The notes beneath the pieces are model-generated. The model ran no database searches. It worked only from the letters and a program-made list of their open reading frames with translations, and had not been told where the DNA came from. Source: RSA9 sp036381195 (lineage in GTDB: Bacteria; Gemmatimonadota; Gemmatimonadetes; Longimicrobiales; RSA9). From it: DNA of 64,000 nucleotides. Numbering within the stretch: the stretch's first letter is position 1; every line of letters starts with the position of its first letter. Below, piece after piece: positions 1-8,522 of the stretch. The translations under genes were made by a program, and so were the position numbers. The DNA lies in contig DASVDH010000022.1 in the NCBI GenBank assembly GCA_036381195.1, forward strand, positions 62,001-126,000, written 5' to 3'.

Positions 1-359
1 TAGACGATGGCGCGGGGTGGCTGCCCGGACGCGAGCAGCCCCTGCCCGAGTCGGAGCAGGGCCTCTGCGGCCTCCGGGGAGGACGGGTGACCCAGCGTGA
101 GCGCCAGATAGTCCTGCTCGGCGGCGGCCGGGTCGGTGGCGAGGCGGGCGCGGAGCAGGAGTGCGCGGGGCCGAGCGGTCGGGGCGACGGTGGCGTTGGC
201 CGCCGGCTCCTCCCGCCACCAGCGCTCGAGGAGCGCGCGCGCCGCGGCGTACTCGCCGCGCGCGATGAGTTGTTCCGCCTCGTCCAGCGAAGGCGGCTGC
301 GCGGCAAGGGCGGCGGGCGCGATCACGCCGAGCGCCAGCAGTGCGAGCGTGCGCATCAT
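1..359 (-). CDS. Exported TPR-like protein, N-terminal part (runs off the window)
   Basis: An open frame starts with two ATG codons (359-354) and continues past base 1, so only about 119 codons are visible. It begins with a signal peptide (MMRTLALLALGVIAPAALAA) followed by helical Ala/Leu/Arg-rich sequence with TPR-like spacing (a DEAEQLIARGEYAAARALLE stretch, then AAAEQDYLALTLGHP and EAAEALLRLGQGLLASGQ). This suggests a periplasmic tetratricopeptide protein of the kind that scores repeated units of cell-envelope work, but no exact family can be named from the fragment. Its ATG overlaps the TGA of holA by ATGA, so it is translationally coupled and the last visible gene of the anti-sigma/holA operon. 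Confidence 0.6.
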   Translation of the reverse strand, partial: MMRTLALLALGVIAPAALAAQPPSLDEAEQLIARGEYAAARALLERWWREEPAANATVAPTARPRALLLRARLATDPAAAEQDYLALTLGHPSSPEAAEALLRLGQGLLASGQPPRAIV

Positions 360-1375
360 GTCGCCGCGGGCACCGCCGCCCGCGCCTCGAGCCGGAGCAG
401 CAACTCCTCGATCACCTGCCGGTCCGAGAGCGGAGCGGACTTGAGCAACCGGTCTGCACGCAGGAGGTCTTCGAGCGCGGCGTCCAGCGCAGCCAGGGGC
501 CAGCTCCGCGCTTGACGCGAGAGCCGTGAGGCCAGCCAGCGCTGGTTCGGCGGCAGCTCGGCCTGCAGGGCGCGCTCGCCGCCCGCGGCGGCGAGCGCGA
601 GCCGCAGGAACTGTGTGCCGAGGCCGAGCACGAGGCCGACGCCGGACTCGCCCGTGTCGAACAGCGCAGGCAGGGCGGCGCGCGCCTCGGCGAAGCGCCG
701 GCCGCCGACGAGGTCGAACCACGCCCACCGGTTCTGGCGCTCGATGCGTCCCGTGACGGCACGGACGTCCTCGACGCCGATGCGCGTGCGGCCGGCCGCG
801 TAATCACGCAGCTTGCCGAGCTCGGCCATGAGCACGCCCAGGTCCGGCCCGATCGCCGCGGCCAGCTCCCGCGCCGCGTCCGCATCCAGCTCGAAGCCGA
901 GGCGTGCGGCGCGCTCCATCAGCACGCCGGGTACGTCTGCGGCCGAGAGCGCAGGGAACTCGACGGCCACGGCCTCCTTGCGCAGCCGCTGGTAGAACTG
1001 AGCCTTACTCTGCTCCGGGATCGTCGCGACGAGGATCAGGGCAAGGCCCGGGACGGGACGCGCGAGCACGGCCTCGATGATGCCGCGCATGCGCGCGGAC
1101 GCCGCGAGCGCCTGCGCTTCCCGCACCAGCACGACACGCCATTCGGCCATGAGAGGCGGCGTCGCGATGGCGGAAGCCAGCGTCTCCTCGGCGAGCTCGC
1201 TCCCGCGGAGCTGATCGAGGTTGAACTCCCGCGTGGCCGGATCGAGATGGGCGGCGACCAGCCCCGCAGCCGCTTCCTCCTTGCCGTACTCATCCTCGCC
1301 GAACAGAAAGAAAACGCCGCCGCGGCGGCCCGCAGCGAGCTCGCGCTCCAGGACTTCGCGGCCGAGCACCGGCAT
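356..1375 (-). CDS. holA: DNA polymerase III delta subunit
   Basis: 339 residues, the usual length of HolA, the clamp-loader subunit that opens the beta sliding clamp. The N-terminal domain has the family look: FFLFGEDEYGKEEA near residue 22, where the P-loop-like fold begins but lacks a true Walker A as in other delta subunits, then FNLDQLRG and a central ILVATIPEQSKAQFYQRLRKE stretch. The C-terminal collar region carries LARALAAAGG-like helices and ends in LLRLEARAAVPAAT. It lies 9 bases after the anti-sigma gene and its stop overlaps the next start, so the three form one operon. Coupling of holA to an envelope regulator is probably only positional. Confidence 0.85.
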   Translation of the reverse strand: MPVLGREVLERELAAGRRGGVFFLFGEDEYGKEEAAAGLVAAHLDPATREFNLDQLRGSELAEETLASAIATPPLMAEWRVVLVREAQALAASARMRGIIEAVLARPVPGLALILVATIPEQSKAQFYQRLRKEAVAVEFPALSAADVPGVLMERAARLGFELDADAARELAAAIGPDLGVLMAELGKLRDYAAGRTRIGVEDVRAVTGRIERQNRWAWFDLVGGRRFAEARAALPALFDTGESGVGLVLGLGTQFLRLALAAAGGERALQAELPPNQRWLASRLSRQARSWPLAALDAALEDLLRADRLLKSAPLSDRQVIEELLLRLEARAAVPAAT

Positions 1376-1384
1376 GGGGCGGCG

Positions 1385-2077
1385 CTACTCTCGCCCGAAC
1401 GCCGTCCCGCCCCCACCCGTTGCGGACGCACCCAGCACGCGCGGCTCCGCCACGCCGAAGTCCGGATGATCCACGATCAGGGGAGAGTAAGGACCGGGCA
1501 CGTCGGTGAACGGGGAGTAGACGAAGTCGAGCAGGAGTGCGTCCGACCCGGGCTCGAACGGAGGGAGATCCCAGGCCTCGAGCGGAGGCAGGTCCCACGC
1601 CTGCCATCTCGGGCCAGGCGTTCCGGATTCGCTGGCCACGGGCCGGGAGTCGGGCCATGCGGCCGGCAGCGCGAACGGCTGCCGGGTCGAGGCGCGTGCC
1701 GTCCGGTCCGGTACGCGCGCCGGGGCCTCCGGCACCTCGATGGTGAACCGATCCGGCCGGAGCAGCGGGCTCCAGGCCACGGCCGCGAGCATGCCCGCGA
1801 TCGCCAGCGCGACCACGGCGCTGGCGCCGGAGGTGCGCTCGCCGACGTCCTCGTCGCGGACGTGGAAGAGGCGGTGCTGCAACCGCGCCGCGAAGTCCGG
1901 CGAGGGCTCGATGCGCGGCAGCGTGCGCACCAGCTCGAGCCCCTGCCGCATGACGCGGTCATAACGGCCGCAGGCGACACAGTCCTCGATGTGGCGACGC
2001 CAGCGCGCGGCCTCGAGCGGGTCGACCAGCTCGTCGAGATATTCGGAATAACGGGCCAGAAACTCCTGGCAGGTCAT
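1385..2077 (-). CDS. Zinc-finger (HC2-type) anti-sigma factor, membrane-anchored
   Basis: Start chosen at the ATG at 2077 because GGGAG lies 6 bases upstream; an in-frame start at 2098 lacks such a site. The 230-residue product begins MTCQEFLARYSEYLDELVD and has the H-x3-C-x2-C signature (HIEDCVAC, residues 26-33) with Cys3, the zinc-binding anti-sigma domain that clamps ECF sigma factors. A single membrane helix follows (SAVVALAIAGMLAAVAW, about residues 90-106), then a Pro/Trp-rich outer part with a near-repeat (AWDLPPLE, AWDLPPFE). It lies downstream of an ECF sigma gene on the same strand, so that is the likely partner, although a hairpin and about 500 bases separate them. Confidence 0.75.
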   Translation of the reverse strand: MTCQEFLARYSEYLDELVDPLEAARWRRHIEDCVACGRYDRVMRQGLELVRTLPRIEPSPDFAARLQHRLFHVRDEDVGERTSGASAVVALAIAGMLAAVAWSPLLRPDRFTIEVPEAPARVPDRTARASTRQPFALPAAWPDSRPVASESGTPGPRWQAWDLPPLEAWDLPPFEPGSDALLLDFVYSPFTDVPGPYSPLIVDHPDFGVAEPRVLGASATGGGGTAFGRE

Positions 2078-2593
2078 TCGGTACTCCCGGGGGTGCAACC
2101 CACAGCCGCGCCGCTGCCGACGGGCGGCGCACCGTCCGACTCGCCGGCGACCAGGCCGGGCTCCCGTGTCGGCGGGTCTGTTCTACTGGCCCTGGCGGGT
2201 GGAGGTTCCCCCGGACGCAGCGCCGGGGGCCCGCAGGGCCGGCCGGGGCACTTGCTGGCTGCGGCGGGAGCAGCCGTCCCGGCGTCCGGCGGAGCCATGC
2301 GTGGGGCCGGCGAAGCCCCCGGATTCCGCGCCGCCATGGTGCGGCCGGGATGACGAAGGGGCCGCCGGTGGCGAGCGACCGCAAGAACCTGCGGCGCCTG
2401 CGCGCCTACCGCCGGCGTTGAGGGGGCGCGGACGGCCATAGCTACAGGAGCGCGGTCGCCGAGCCGCGCGTCAGCGCCGTGCCGCCCTGGCGCGACGTGA
2501 ATGACGAAGGGCCGGGGGTTTGAGCCCCGGCCCGATCGGCACAACCCGTTCCCCGCGGCTCGCCCCCCGCGCCTCGCGGAGGGCGAGATCCGG
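2078..2593 (-). other. Intergenic stretch between sigma and anti-sigma genes
   Basis: This 516-base stretch contains no convincing gene. It holds the hairpin at 2509-2533 and two copies of a short word (ATGACGAAGGG followed by CCG with or without one extra G) at 2350 and 2501. The anti-sigma transcript probably starts here, but no promoter stands out. Confidence 0.4.
2509..2533 (-). terminator. Hairpin after the ECF sigma gene
   Basis: A perfect 9-bp stem (GGGCCGGGG paired with CCCCGGCCC) with a 7-base loop lies about 60 bases beyond the sigma-factor stop. It lacks a clear U-run, so it may be a weak terminator or an RNA stability element that lowers expression of the downstream anti-sigma gene. 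Confidence 0.5.
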
Positions 2594-3229
2594 CTACTGG
2601 AGCATCGGCGCGATGATCTGCGCGAAGTTGTTCCGCGCACGGTTCAGCCGGCTCTTCACCGTGCCCAGGTTCACCCCCGTGATGTCCGAGATCTCCTCGT
2701 AGGTCTTGCCTTCCATCTCGCGGAGCACGAACACCACCCGATGATGCTCCGGCAACTGCGCCACCGCGCGCTCCACCATCTCCTTCAGGTGCCGCTTGCG
2801 GAACAGGTCGTCCGGCCGGTACGTGTTGTCCTCCCACTCCAGCGGCCGGTGGTCCGCCTCCCAGTTCTTCTTGATCGTCTGGAAGAGGACGAGCGGGTTG
2901 CGCGAGCGGTTGCGCAGCTCGTTCTTCGCCAGGTTGCTCGCGATCGTGTACACCCACGTCGAGAACTTCTTCGACTGGTCGAACCGGTGCAGGTGCCGGT
3001 AGACTCGAACGAACGTCTCCTGCACCAGGTCCTCCGACCGGTCGCGGTCCCCGATCGTCCGATAGATGAAGTTCAGCAGCCGGACCTGGTACCGCCCCAC
3101 CAGCTCGTTGAACGCCCGCTTCTCGCCCGCGAGGAACTGGGCGACCAGACTGCTGTCGTCCAGCTCTGTCAAGGGTTGCGGCCGCGGCCTGACCTGGCCC
3201 TTGGTGGCGCGCGTCGCGACGTCGATCAT
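2594..3229 (-). CDS. ECF-type RNA polymerase sigma factor (sigma-70 family)
   Basis: 211 residues from the ATG at 3229, which has GGGGGA 4 bases upstream; a longer reading to 3313 lacks this site. Region 2 is clear (FNELVGRYQVRLLNFIYRTI, then DRSEDLVQETFVRVYRHLHR and FSTWVYTIASNLAKNELR). The linker is followed by region 4 (AVAQLPEHHRVVFVLREMEG, TYEEISDITGVNLGTVKSRL). The E/D-D-L-V-Q-E-T-F core and the final helix-turn-helix are those of RpoE-like factors. It probably directs an envelope-stress regulon and is held by the zinc-finger anti-sigma factor encoded downstream. Confidence 0.88.
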   Translation of the reverse strand: MIDVATRATKGQVRPRPQPLTELDDSSLVAQFLAGEKRAFNELVGRYQVRLLNFIYRTIGDRDRSEDLVQETFVRVYRHLHRFDQSKKFSTWVYTIASNLAKNELRNRSRNPLVLFQTIKKNWEADHRPLEWEDNTYRPDDLFRKRHLKEMVERAVAQLPEHHRVVFVLREMEGKTYEEISDITGVNLGTVKSRLNRARNNFAQIIAPMLQ

Positions 3230-3470
3230 GGCATCCCCCGTTCCGGGCAAGAGGGCGGAGATTCCGACCCGGCGGCTTCGCTCGGGTCTCGCGGCCTCCG
3301 GGTGGGCGGGCACGGGTGCAGATTCCGTACCACGCGCCTTCCCGGCCGCCAGCCGGGTCTCCAGATCGCAACTTACAGCACCGCAGTGACTTGTGACGGC
3401 ATGCCGCGACCGGGCGCCCGCGCGGCGTGTCCCCTCACAGGGACACGCGCCGCGGAAAAGTGGACACTCT

Positions 3471-4052
3471 CTAGTGCATGCTCTTCAAAGCGTAGCCCGC
3501 CGCGTAGAGCAGCGTGCACACGGTCTTCGCATCCGTGATCTCGCCCGCCCGTACGCGGTCGAGCGCTTCCGAGAGCGGGAGGACGACGGGCTCGAGGAAC
3601 TCGTCCTGGTCCAGGGAGGTGCGACCCTGCGTGAGGTCCAGCGCGAGGAAGAGGTGGATGCGCTCGTCGCAGAAGCCGGGGGTCGTGTAGATGGTGGTGA
3701 GCGGCAGCAGCCGGCCGGCGATGAGGCCGGTCTCCTCCTCGAGCTCCCGCCGCGCACAGACTTCCCAGTCCTCGCCCGGCCGGTCCGGCCGGCCGGCAGG
3801 GACCTCGAACAGGTAGCCCCCGGCGGCGTACCGGTACTGCCGGATCAGCAGGATCCGGGGGTCCGGTGCTGCCGGGTCGTCGAGCACGGGCAGCACCGCG
3901 GCGGCGCCGGAGTGGCGGATGAACTCGAGCTGACCGACCGAGCCGTCCGGGAAGCGGACGGTGTCCACCGAGAGGTCCACGATGCGGCCACGGTAGACCG
4001 GGCGGCGCGCGACGAGCCCCGGGCCGGGGGGCGCGGAATCCAGGTTCATCAT
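3471..4052 (-). CDS. Nudix hydrolase, ADP-ribose pyrophosphatase-like
   Basis: 193 residues. A beta-strand N-terminal domain leads to LLIRQYRYAAGGYLFEVPAG and the Nudix box (ARRELEEETGLI), the Mg-binding REx2EE core. There is one extra residue between the box Gly and the first Glu (GRPDRPGE instead of G-x5-E), tolerated in the loop. The QYR and E-x-PAG context is that of NudF/ADP-ribose pyrophosphatases, which clear nucleoside diphosphate sugars. Two ATG codons (4052 and 4049) compete; GAGG sits directly before the first, so the second may be used. It is the last gene of a minus-strand run after two M16 peptidases. Confidence 0.82.
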   Translation of the reverse strand: MMNLDSAPPGPGLVARRPVYRGRIVDLSVDTVRFPDGSVGQLEFIRHSGAAAVLPVLDDPAAPDPRILLIRQYRYAAGGYLFEVPAGRPDRPGEDWEVCARRELEEETGLIAGRLLPLTTIYTTPGFCDERIHLFLALDLTQGRTSLDQDEFLEPVVLPLSEALDRVRAGEITDAKTVCTLLYAAGYALKSMH

Positions 4053-4098
4053 CCTCGATCCGGTCCTGAGGGGATAGCGGCGGAAGGAAGGCGGCGCC

Positions 4099-5463
4099 TC
4101 ACTCCTCCACCCGGTGGACCTCGACGGGCCCGACGCCGAGGGCGCGCAACGGCCCCGTGACCTGCTCGGCGTCGCCGATCACGACGATGGCGAGGCGTCC
4201 GCTGCGCAGGTGCGTGCGGGCGACGCGGTGGACGTCATCCGGCGTGACCCTGGCGAGACTGGCACCGTAGTCCTGGAAATAGGAGTCGGGCAGGCCGAAC
4301 GTGACGATGTCGCCGATGCGGGCGGCGAGCTGCTCCGTGGTCTGGAGCTCGAGCGGCAGGATGCCCGCGAGGTAGTCCCGCGCGGCCGCCGTCTCCTCCT
4401 CACTGGCGCCCTTCTCGCGGAGCAGCGCGATCTCCTTGAGCGCCTCCTCGACGGCGCGCGCCGTCACGTCCGTGGCGACGGCGGCCTGGACGAGGAACGG
4501 CCCGGGCTGGCGCCGGAAAATGAAGGCGCTGCGCGCGCCGTAGGTGAAGCCGTGCCGCTCGCGCAGGCTCAGGTTGAGCCGGCTGGTGAACGCGCCGCCC
4601 AGGATGGTGTTCATCACGAGCAGCGGGAAGTAATCCGGGTGCTGGCGCTGGACGCCGACGTCGCCGATGCGGATCTCGGACTGGACCGAGCCGGGCCGAT
4701 CCACGACGAAGATCGTCGTCGACCGGACGGCGCCAACGACCTCGAACTCCGTGGTCGGCGGTGTGGCCGGCGGCCAGTCCCCGAAGAAGCGGCGCCCGAG
4801 CCGCTCGGCCCGCTCGATGTCGATCGCGCCGACGAGGATGAGCGACGCGGTGTTCGGCAGGTAGTGCGCGCGGTAGAACGCCTCCACGTCGTCGCGCTGG
4901 AGGCCGGTCACGCTCGTGGCCGTGCCGATGAGCGGGCGGGCGTAAGGCACCTCCGGCGCGAAGATGAACCGGGCCGCCATGTCGCTGGCCAGCGCGCGGG
5001 GCTCCTTCCGGCGCTGCATGATCTCCGCGAGCTGCTCGTCCCGCAGCCGCGCCACCTCGTGGTCCGGGAAGACGGGGCTGCGCACGACCTCCGCGAACAG
5101 CTCGAGTGCGGGCTCGATCCGCTCCGCGGGGACGGTGATGTGGGCGGAGGCGGCATCCCAGTTCGCAGCCGCCTCGAACTCGACGCCCAGACGCTCGAAC
5201 GCCCAGGCCACCTCCTCCGCGGAACGCGCGCGCGTGCCGGTCTCGAGCGCGCGCGCCGTCAGATGGGCGAGGCCGGCCTTGCCAGCGGGGTCGCTCGCCG
5301 CCCCCGCATCCACCAGCAGCGCCGCAGTCACGAGCGGCAGGTCGCCAGCGCGCGCCGCGATGACGGTCAGGCCGTTCTCGAGCCGGCGCCGCTCGAGGCG
5401 GGGGAACGCAAAGGGGCGGATGGGTCCCGGGGAGGGCGGCTGGCTGCGGGCCGGTGCGCTCAC
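4099..5463 (-). CDS. M16 family peptidase, non-catalytic subunit
   Basis: 454 residues from a GTG at 5463 with AAGGAGA 5 bases upstream. The M16 (pitrilysin/processing-peptidase) fold is clear: RRLENGLTVIAARAGDLPLV, GLAHLTARALETGTRARSAE, YLPNTASLILVGAIDIERAE and the C-terminal GAFTSRLNLSLRERHGFTYG. The zinc motif HxxEH is missing; HLTAR stands in its place. The C-terminal R-x-x-x-G-x-x-Y (RERHGFTYG) substrate-closing motif is retained. In this family an active and an inactive protein form one heterodimer, and the catalytic partner is encoded 11 bases upstream. No signal peptide is visible. Confidence 0.85.
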   Translation of the reverse strand: MSAPARSQPPSPGPIRPFAFPRLERRRLENGLTVIAARAGDLPLVTAALLVDAGAASDPAGKAGLAHLTARALETGTRARSAEEVAWAFERLGVEFEAAANWDAASAHITVPAERIEPALELFAEVVRSPVFPDHEVARLRDEQLAEIMQRRKEPRALASDMAARFIFAPEVPYARPLIGTATSVTGLQRDDVEAFYRAHYLPNTASLILVGAIDIERAERLGRRFFGDWPPATPPTTEFEVVGAVRSTTIFVVDRPGSVQSEIRIGDVGVQRQHPDYFPLLVMNTILGGAFTSRLNLSLRERHGFTYGARSAFIFRRQPGPFLVQAAVATDVTARAVEEALKEIALLREKGASEEETAAARDYLAGILPLELQTTEQLAARIGDIVTFGLPDSYFQDYGASLARVTPDDVHRVARTHLRSGRLAIVVIGDAEQVTGPLRALGVGPVEVHRVEE

Positions 5464-5474
5464 GACGCTCTCCT

Positions 5475-6740
5475 TCACTTGCGCGGCACGTATTGCAGGG
5501 TGGCGCGGTTTTCCTCCACGATGCGGGATTCGGCGAACTCCCTCACGGCGCGTGGCGTCACGGCGCGAATGCGGTCCAGCTCCGTGTTGATCCGCTCCGG
5601 ATCGTCGAAGAGCATGGTGAACATGGAGAGCAGGTCCGCGCGCTCGTCCACGCGCTGCAGCTCGGAGAGCTGGCGGGCCTCGATGAGGTTCACCGCCCGC
5701 TCGACATCCACGGCGTCGACGTTGCGCAAGGTCGCGAGCTCGCGGTCGAGCGCGGCCTCGAGGGCGTCCGCCGTCACGCCGGGCCGCGCGGTCGCCCAGA
5801 CGACCAGCATCGACGCGCCCACGACGATCGGGAAGGCGTACGCCGTCACGTCCTGCGCCACGCGCAGATCCCGGATCAGGCGGCGATACAGGAGCGACGC
5901 CTTGCCCCACGCCAGCACGTACGCCGCGACTGCCGCAGGATAATAGTCGGCTGCGCCGAATGGCGCGATGCGGAACGCCACGTAGACGCGCGGCAACGAA
6001 ATGTCCTGCTCGACCACCTGGCGCACCGGCGCACCCAGGATCGGCGGCAGCTCCGTCACGCCCGGGATCGGCGGCACGGGGGGGCCGGGCGGGATCTCGC
6101 CGAACCAGTGCCGAACACGCGCGAGCGCATGCGCGGGATCGATGTCGCCGCACAACGTGAGGACGGCGTTGTTCGGCGCGTAGTACGTCCGGAAGAACTG
6201 CTCGACATCCTCCAGACTCGCGGCATCCAGGTCCTCCATCGACCCGATCACCGAGTGATGGTAGGGGTGCTCCGGCGGGTAGACCATCGCCTGGATCCGC
6301 TCGTCCCAGTCGCCGTACGGCTGGTTGTCCACGCGCCAGCGCCGCTCGTTCTTCACCACGTCCCGCTGGTTGTCCAGCTTCGCCTGCGTCATGGCCGGCA
6401 ACAACCACCCCATCCGGTCTGCCTCGAGCCAGAGCGCGAGGTCGAGGTAATGGGCAGGCAACGTCTCGAAATAGTTGGTCCGGTCCAGCCAGGTAGAGCC
6501 GTTCAGGGTGCCGCCCGCCTTCTCGATCAGCGCGAAATGCGCCGTCTCGGGCACGTGCTCGGAGCCCTGGAACATCATGTGCTCGAACAGGTGGGCGAAG
6601 CCGGTGCGGCCGGCCCGCTCGTCCCGCGACCCGACCCCGTACCACAGGTTGGTCGCGACGACCGGCGCGCTCGGCTCACGCGAGAGGATCACGCGCAGTC
6701 CGTTGTCCAGGCGGAACCGTTCGAAGGGGATCCGTAACAC
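5475..6740 (-). CDS. M16 family zinc peptidase, catalytic subunit
   Basis: 421 residues from the GTG at 6740 (VLRIPFERF), preceded by GAGGAG; a longer reading to 6818 would add 26 unconvincing residues. It carries the inverted zinc motif HxxEH (GFAHLFEHMMFQG, about residues 46-58) and the downstream glutamate region (ALIEKAGGTLNGSTWLDRTN), so it should be proteolytically active. It continues with LDLALWLEADRMGWLLPAMT and YYAPNNAVLTLCGDIDPAHA, all typical. It forms an operon with the HxxEH-less paralogue and probably a heterodimer in the periplasm or cytoplasm; no signal sequence is evident with this start. Confidence 0.87.
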   Translation of the reverse strand: MLRIPFERFRLDNGLRVILSREPSAPVVATNLWYGVGSRDERAGRTGFAHLFEHMMFQGSEHVPETAHFALIEKAGGTLNGSTWLDRTNYFETLPAHYLDLALWLEADRMGWLLPAMTQAKLDNQRDVVKNERRWRVDNQPYGDWDERIQAMVYPPEHPYHHSVIGSMEDLDAASLEDVEQFFRTYYAPNNAVLTLCGDIDPAHALARVRHWFGEIPPGPPVPPIPGVTELPPILGAPVRQVVEQDISLPRVYVAFRIAPFGAADYYPAAVAAYVLAWGKASLLYRRLIRDLRVAQDVTAYAFPIVVGASMLVVWATARPGVTADALEAALDRELATLRNVDAVDVERAVNLIEARQLSELQRVDERADLLSMFTMLFDDPERINTELDRIRAVTPRAVREFAESRIVEENRATLQYVPRK

Positions 6741-6955
6741 CCTTCTCGCTCCTCGTCGGCTGTTGGGGGTCCGGCCGGCCGGCAACCGATCGGGGCCGGC
6801 GCTCGACGGCGACGGCAATGCCGCGCCGGGCGGCCCGGGGCGGCAGGCCCTCCTGTCTGCATTTAGTGTACTCGGGCGGTTCGGGAAACGCCATGTTCAG
6901 ATGGGCCGACCGCCCGCGCCGCCGCGCGGCCGGGGCGCCGCGGCGCAGCTCGCGC

Positions 6956-6981
6956 GGCCGCCACCGGCGCCGGTGGCGGCC
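6956..6981 (-). terminator. Perfect 26-base palindrome after the creatininase gene
   Basis: The 26 bases read the same on both strands (half-site GGCCGCCACCGGC). They lie about 40 bases past the stop of the creatininase-family gene and about 215 bases before the M16 operon, so a transcription terminator is the simplest reading, although no U-run follows. Confidence 0.45.
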
Positions 6982-7021
6982 GGCCACCGGGGCCGCCCGG
7001 CGCCCGGGCGTCTCTCCCGTC

Positions 7022-7801
7022 CTACCCCGCGTACAGGTCCGCCGGGTCCGCCGCCGCGAGCTCCATCAGGAACCCGGCGATCCGCTCGGTCGCCGCGCGG
7101 AAGAACGCCGCGCCCTTTTCGGCGGTGGCCGCGCGGGGGTCCCCCACGCCCGTGTCCTCCGTGACCTGCGTCCAGCGGCGGGGCGCCCACGCCCAGCCCT
7201 CGCGCAGGGCGGCGACGCGGAAGGCACGCGCCCGGCCGGACCCCGCCTCCTCGAGGCGCCGCACGAGCTCGGGCGCCAGGTGCAGCACGACGCTGGTCTC
7301 GAGCTCGCCCGCATGGTCCCCGGGGTCCCGGAAGAACGGGCGCGGGTCCACGCAGGCATACCAGTTGAGCACGCAGATGAACAGTCCGAGCTGCGGCTGG
7401 AGCTCGCGGATGGCCGGGCGGAAATCGTTGCCGCCGTGGCCGTTCAGGATCACCAGCTTGCGGACGCCCTGCCCATCCAGGGAGCGGGCGAGGTCAGCGA
7501 GCACCGCCGCCTGCGTGGTCGGATTCAGGTTCAGGCAGAACGGGATGTCGAGCTGCCCCGTCTGCACGCCGAAGGGGACGGCCGGCAGCACGACGAGGCG
7601 CACACCGGACTCCCACGCGATCCTGGCCGCCTCGGCGGCGACCCGCTCGGCATGGAGCGTGTCCGTGCCGTACGGCAGGTGGGTGTTGTGCGCTTCCGTC
7701 GCGCCCCAGGGCAGGACGGCGAGGTCGTAGCTCCCCGTGGCGACGGACTTCCAGTCGGTTTCCGCCAGAATGTAGGGCCGCGCGGCCAATCGGACCTCCA
7801 T
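7022..7801 (-). CDS. Creatininase/creatinine amidohydrolase family metallohydrolase
   Basis: 259 residues. Metal-binding motifs of the family are present in order: LPWGATEAHNTHLPYGTDT (about 31-49, with the Glu/His and Asp ligands), then LVILNGHGGND (His ligand) and GDHAGELETSVVLHL (Glu ligand). The family includes creatinine amidohydrolase, MftE and the riboflavin/FAPy deformylase ArfB. No mycofactocin or flavin genes are adjacent, so the substrate is unknown. It is a single gene on the minus strand, separated from the M16 operon by about 280 bases that hold the palindrome at 6956. Confidence 0.82.
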   Translation of the reverse strand: MEVRLAARPYILAETDWKSVATGSYDLAVLPWGATEAHNTHLPYGTDTLHAERVAAEAARIAWESGVRLVVLPAVPFGVQTGQLDIPFCLNLNPTTQAAVLADLARSLDGQGVRKLVILNGHGGNDFRPAIRELQPQLGLFICVLNWYACVDPRPFFRDPGDHAGELETSVVLHLAPELVRRLEEAGSGRARAFRVAALREGWAWAPRRWTQVTEDTGVGDPRAATAEKGAAFFRAATERIAGFLMELAAADPADLYAG

Positions 7802-7916
7802 CGCGATGCCTTTACACTTTCACGAGCGCCGTGGTGGAAAGTAACACCGGATGGCGACAGCGCGAAGCGCTCGCTAACGGCCCGCGGTCAGCGACGGGGC
7901 GGCGCGCGGCGGCGCG

Positions 7917-8519
7917 TTACCGCCCTCCCACCAGCGCGGCGGCCGGGAAGATCAGGCTCTCGCGCAGCACGTAGCGCCAGCGCTGCTCGGGCACGCGATC
8001 GATGGGGCTCCCCGGCGCGGGGGCGCGGTACGGACGGATCCCGGCGCGCCGCGCCAAGAGCTCGAGCCGCAGCATGTGGAACGGGTCGCTGACGACGAGG
8101 GCGCTCTCCAATCCGCGGGCTCGCATCAGCGCCGCCGCCGCGCTGACCGACTCGGCGGAGGTCATGCCCTGGCGCTCGAGCAGGATCGCGTCCGGCGGGA
8201 CGCCGTGCTCCTCCGCGTACCGCCGCGCGACCTCGCCCTCACTCACCGAGTCCCCGGCGCCGACGCCGCCGGTGAACACGAGCATGGGTGCGAGGCCCTG
8301 GCGGTACAGCGCGAGGGCGTGATCGAGGCGCGCGCGCAGCACGGGCGAGGGCCGGCCGTTGTACTGCGCCGCGCCGAGCACCAGGATCGCGTCCGCGGGG
8401 CGCAGCGCCGGCCTCGCGCCCGCGACCAGGACCAGCGCGACCGTCGCGGCCCACACGAGGAGCGCGCTCGCCGCGAGGGCGAGGACCGCGCGCAACCAGA
8501 TCGTCCCGGCGTCGCTCAT
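7917..8519 (-). CDS. DUF218/YdcF-like membrane protein
   Basis: 200 residues with an N-terminal membrane anchor (AVLALAASALLVWAATVALV) and the DUF218 fold: ADAILVLGAAQYNGRPSPVL, ARLDHALALY, LVFTGGVGAGDSVSEGEVAR, ILLERQGMTSAESVSAAAAL and SALVVSDPFHMLRLELLARR. This family includes SanA, YdcF and ElyC, envelope proteins tied to peptidoglycan or vancomycin tolerance. It starts 3 bases after the TPR gene and is the last gene of the apgM operon. Confidence 0.8.
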   Translation of the reverse strand: MSDAGTIWLRAVLALAASALLVWAATVALVLVAGARPALRPADAILVLGAAQYNGRPSPVLRARLDHALALYRQGLAPMLVFTGGVGAGDSVSEGEVARRYAEEHGVPPDAILLERQGMTSAESVSAAAALMRARGLESALVVSDPFHMLRLELLARRAGIRPYRAPAPGSPIDRVPEQRWRYVLRESLIFPAAALVGGR

Positions 8520-8522
8520 CGC

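Noticed and set aside
2350..2421. Small basic frame (MTKGPPVASDRKNLRRLRAY...)
   Set aside because: No ribosome site and no promoter; in such GC-rich DNA a 23-codon frame is expected by chance.
2509..2533. tRNA-like T-arm (GGGGGTTTGAGCCCC)
   Set aside because: No acceptor stem, D-arm or anticodon arm can be built around it; it is a simple hairpin after the sigma gene.
4099..6645. One continuous frame covering both M16 genes
   Set aside because: The first part is in the wrong frame for the M16 motifs; the HxxEH protein is encoded in another frame and ends at 5475 with a clear stop and ribosome site for the next gene.
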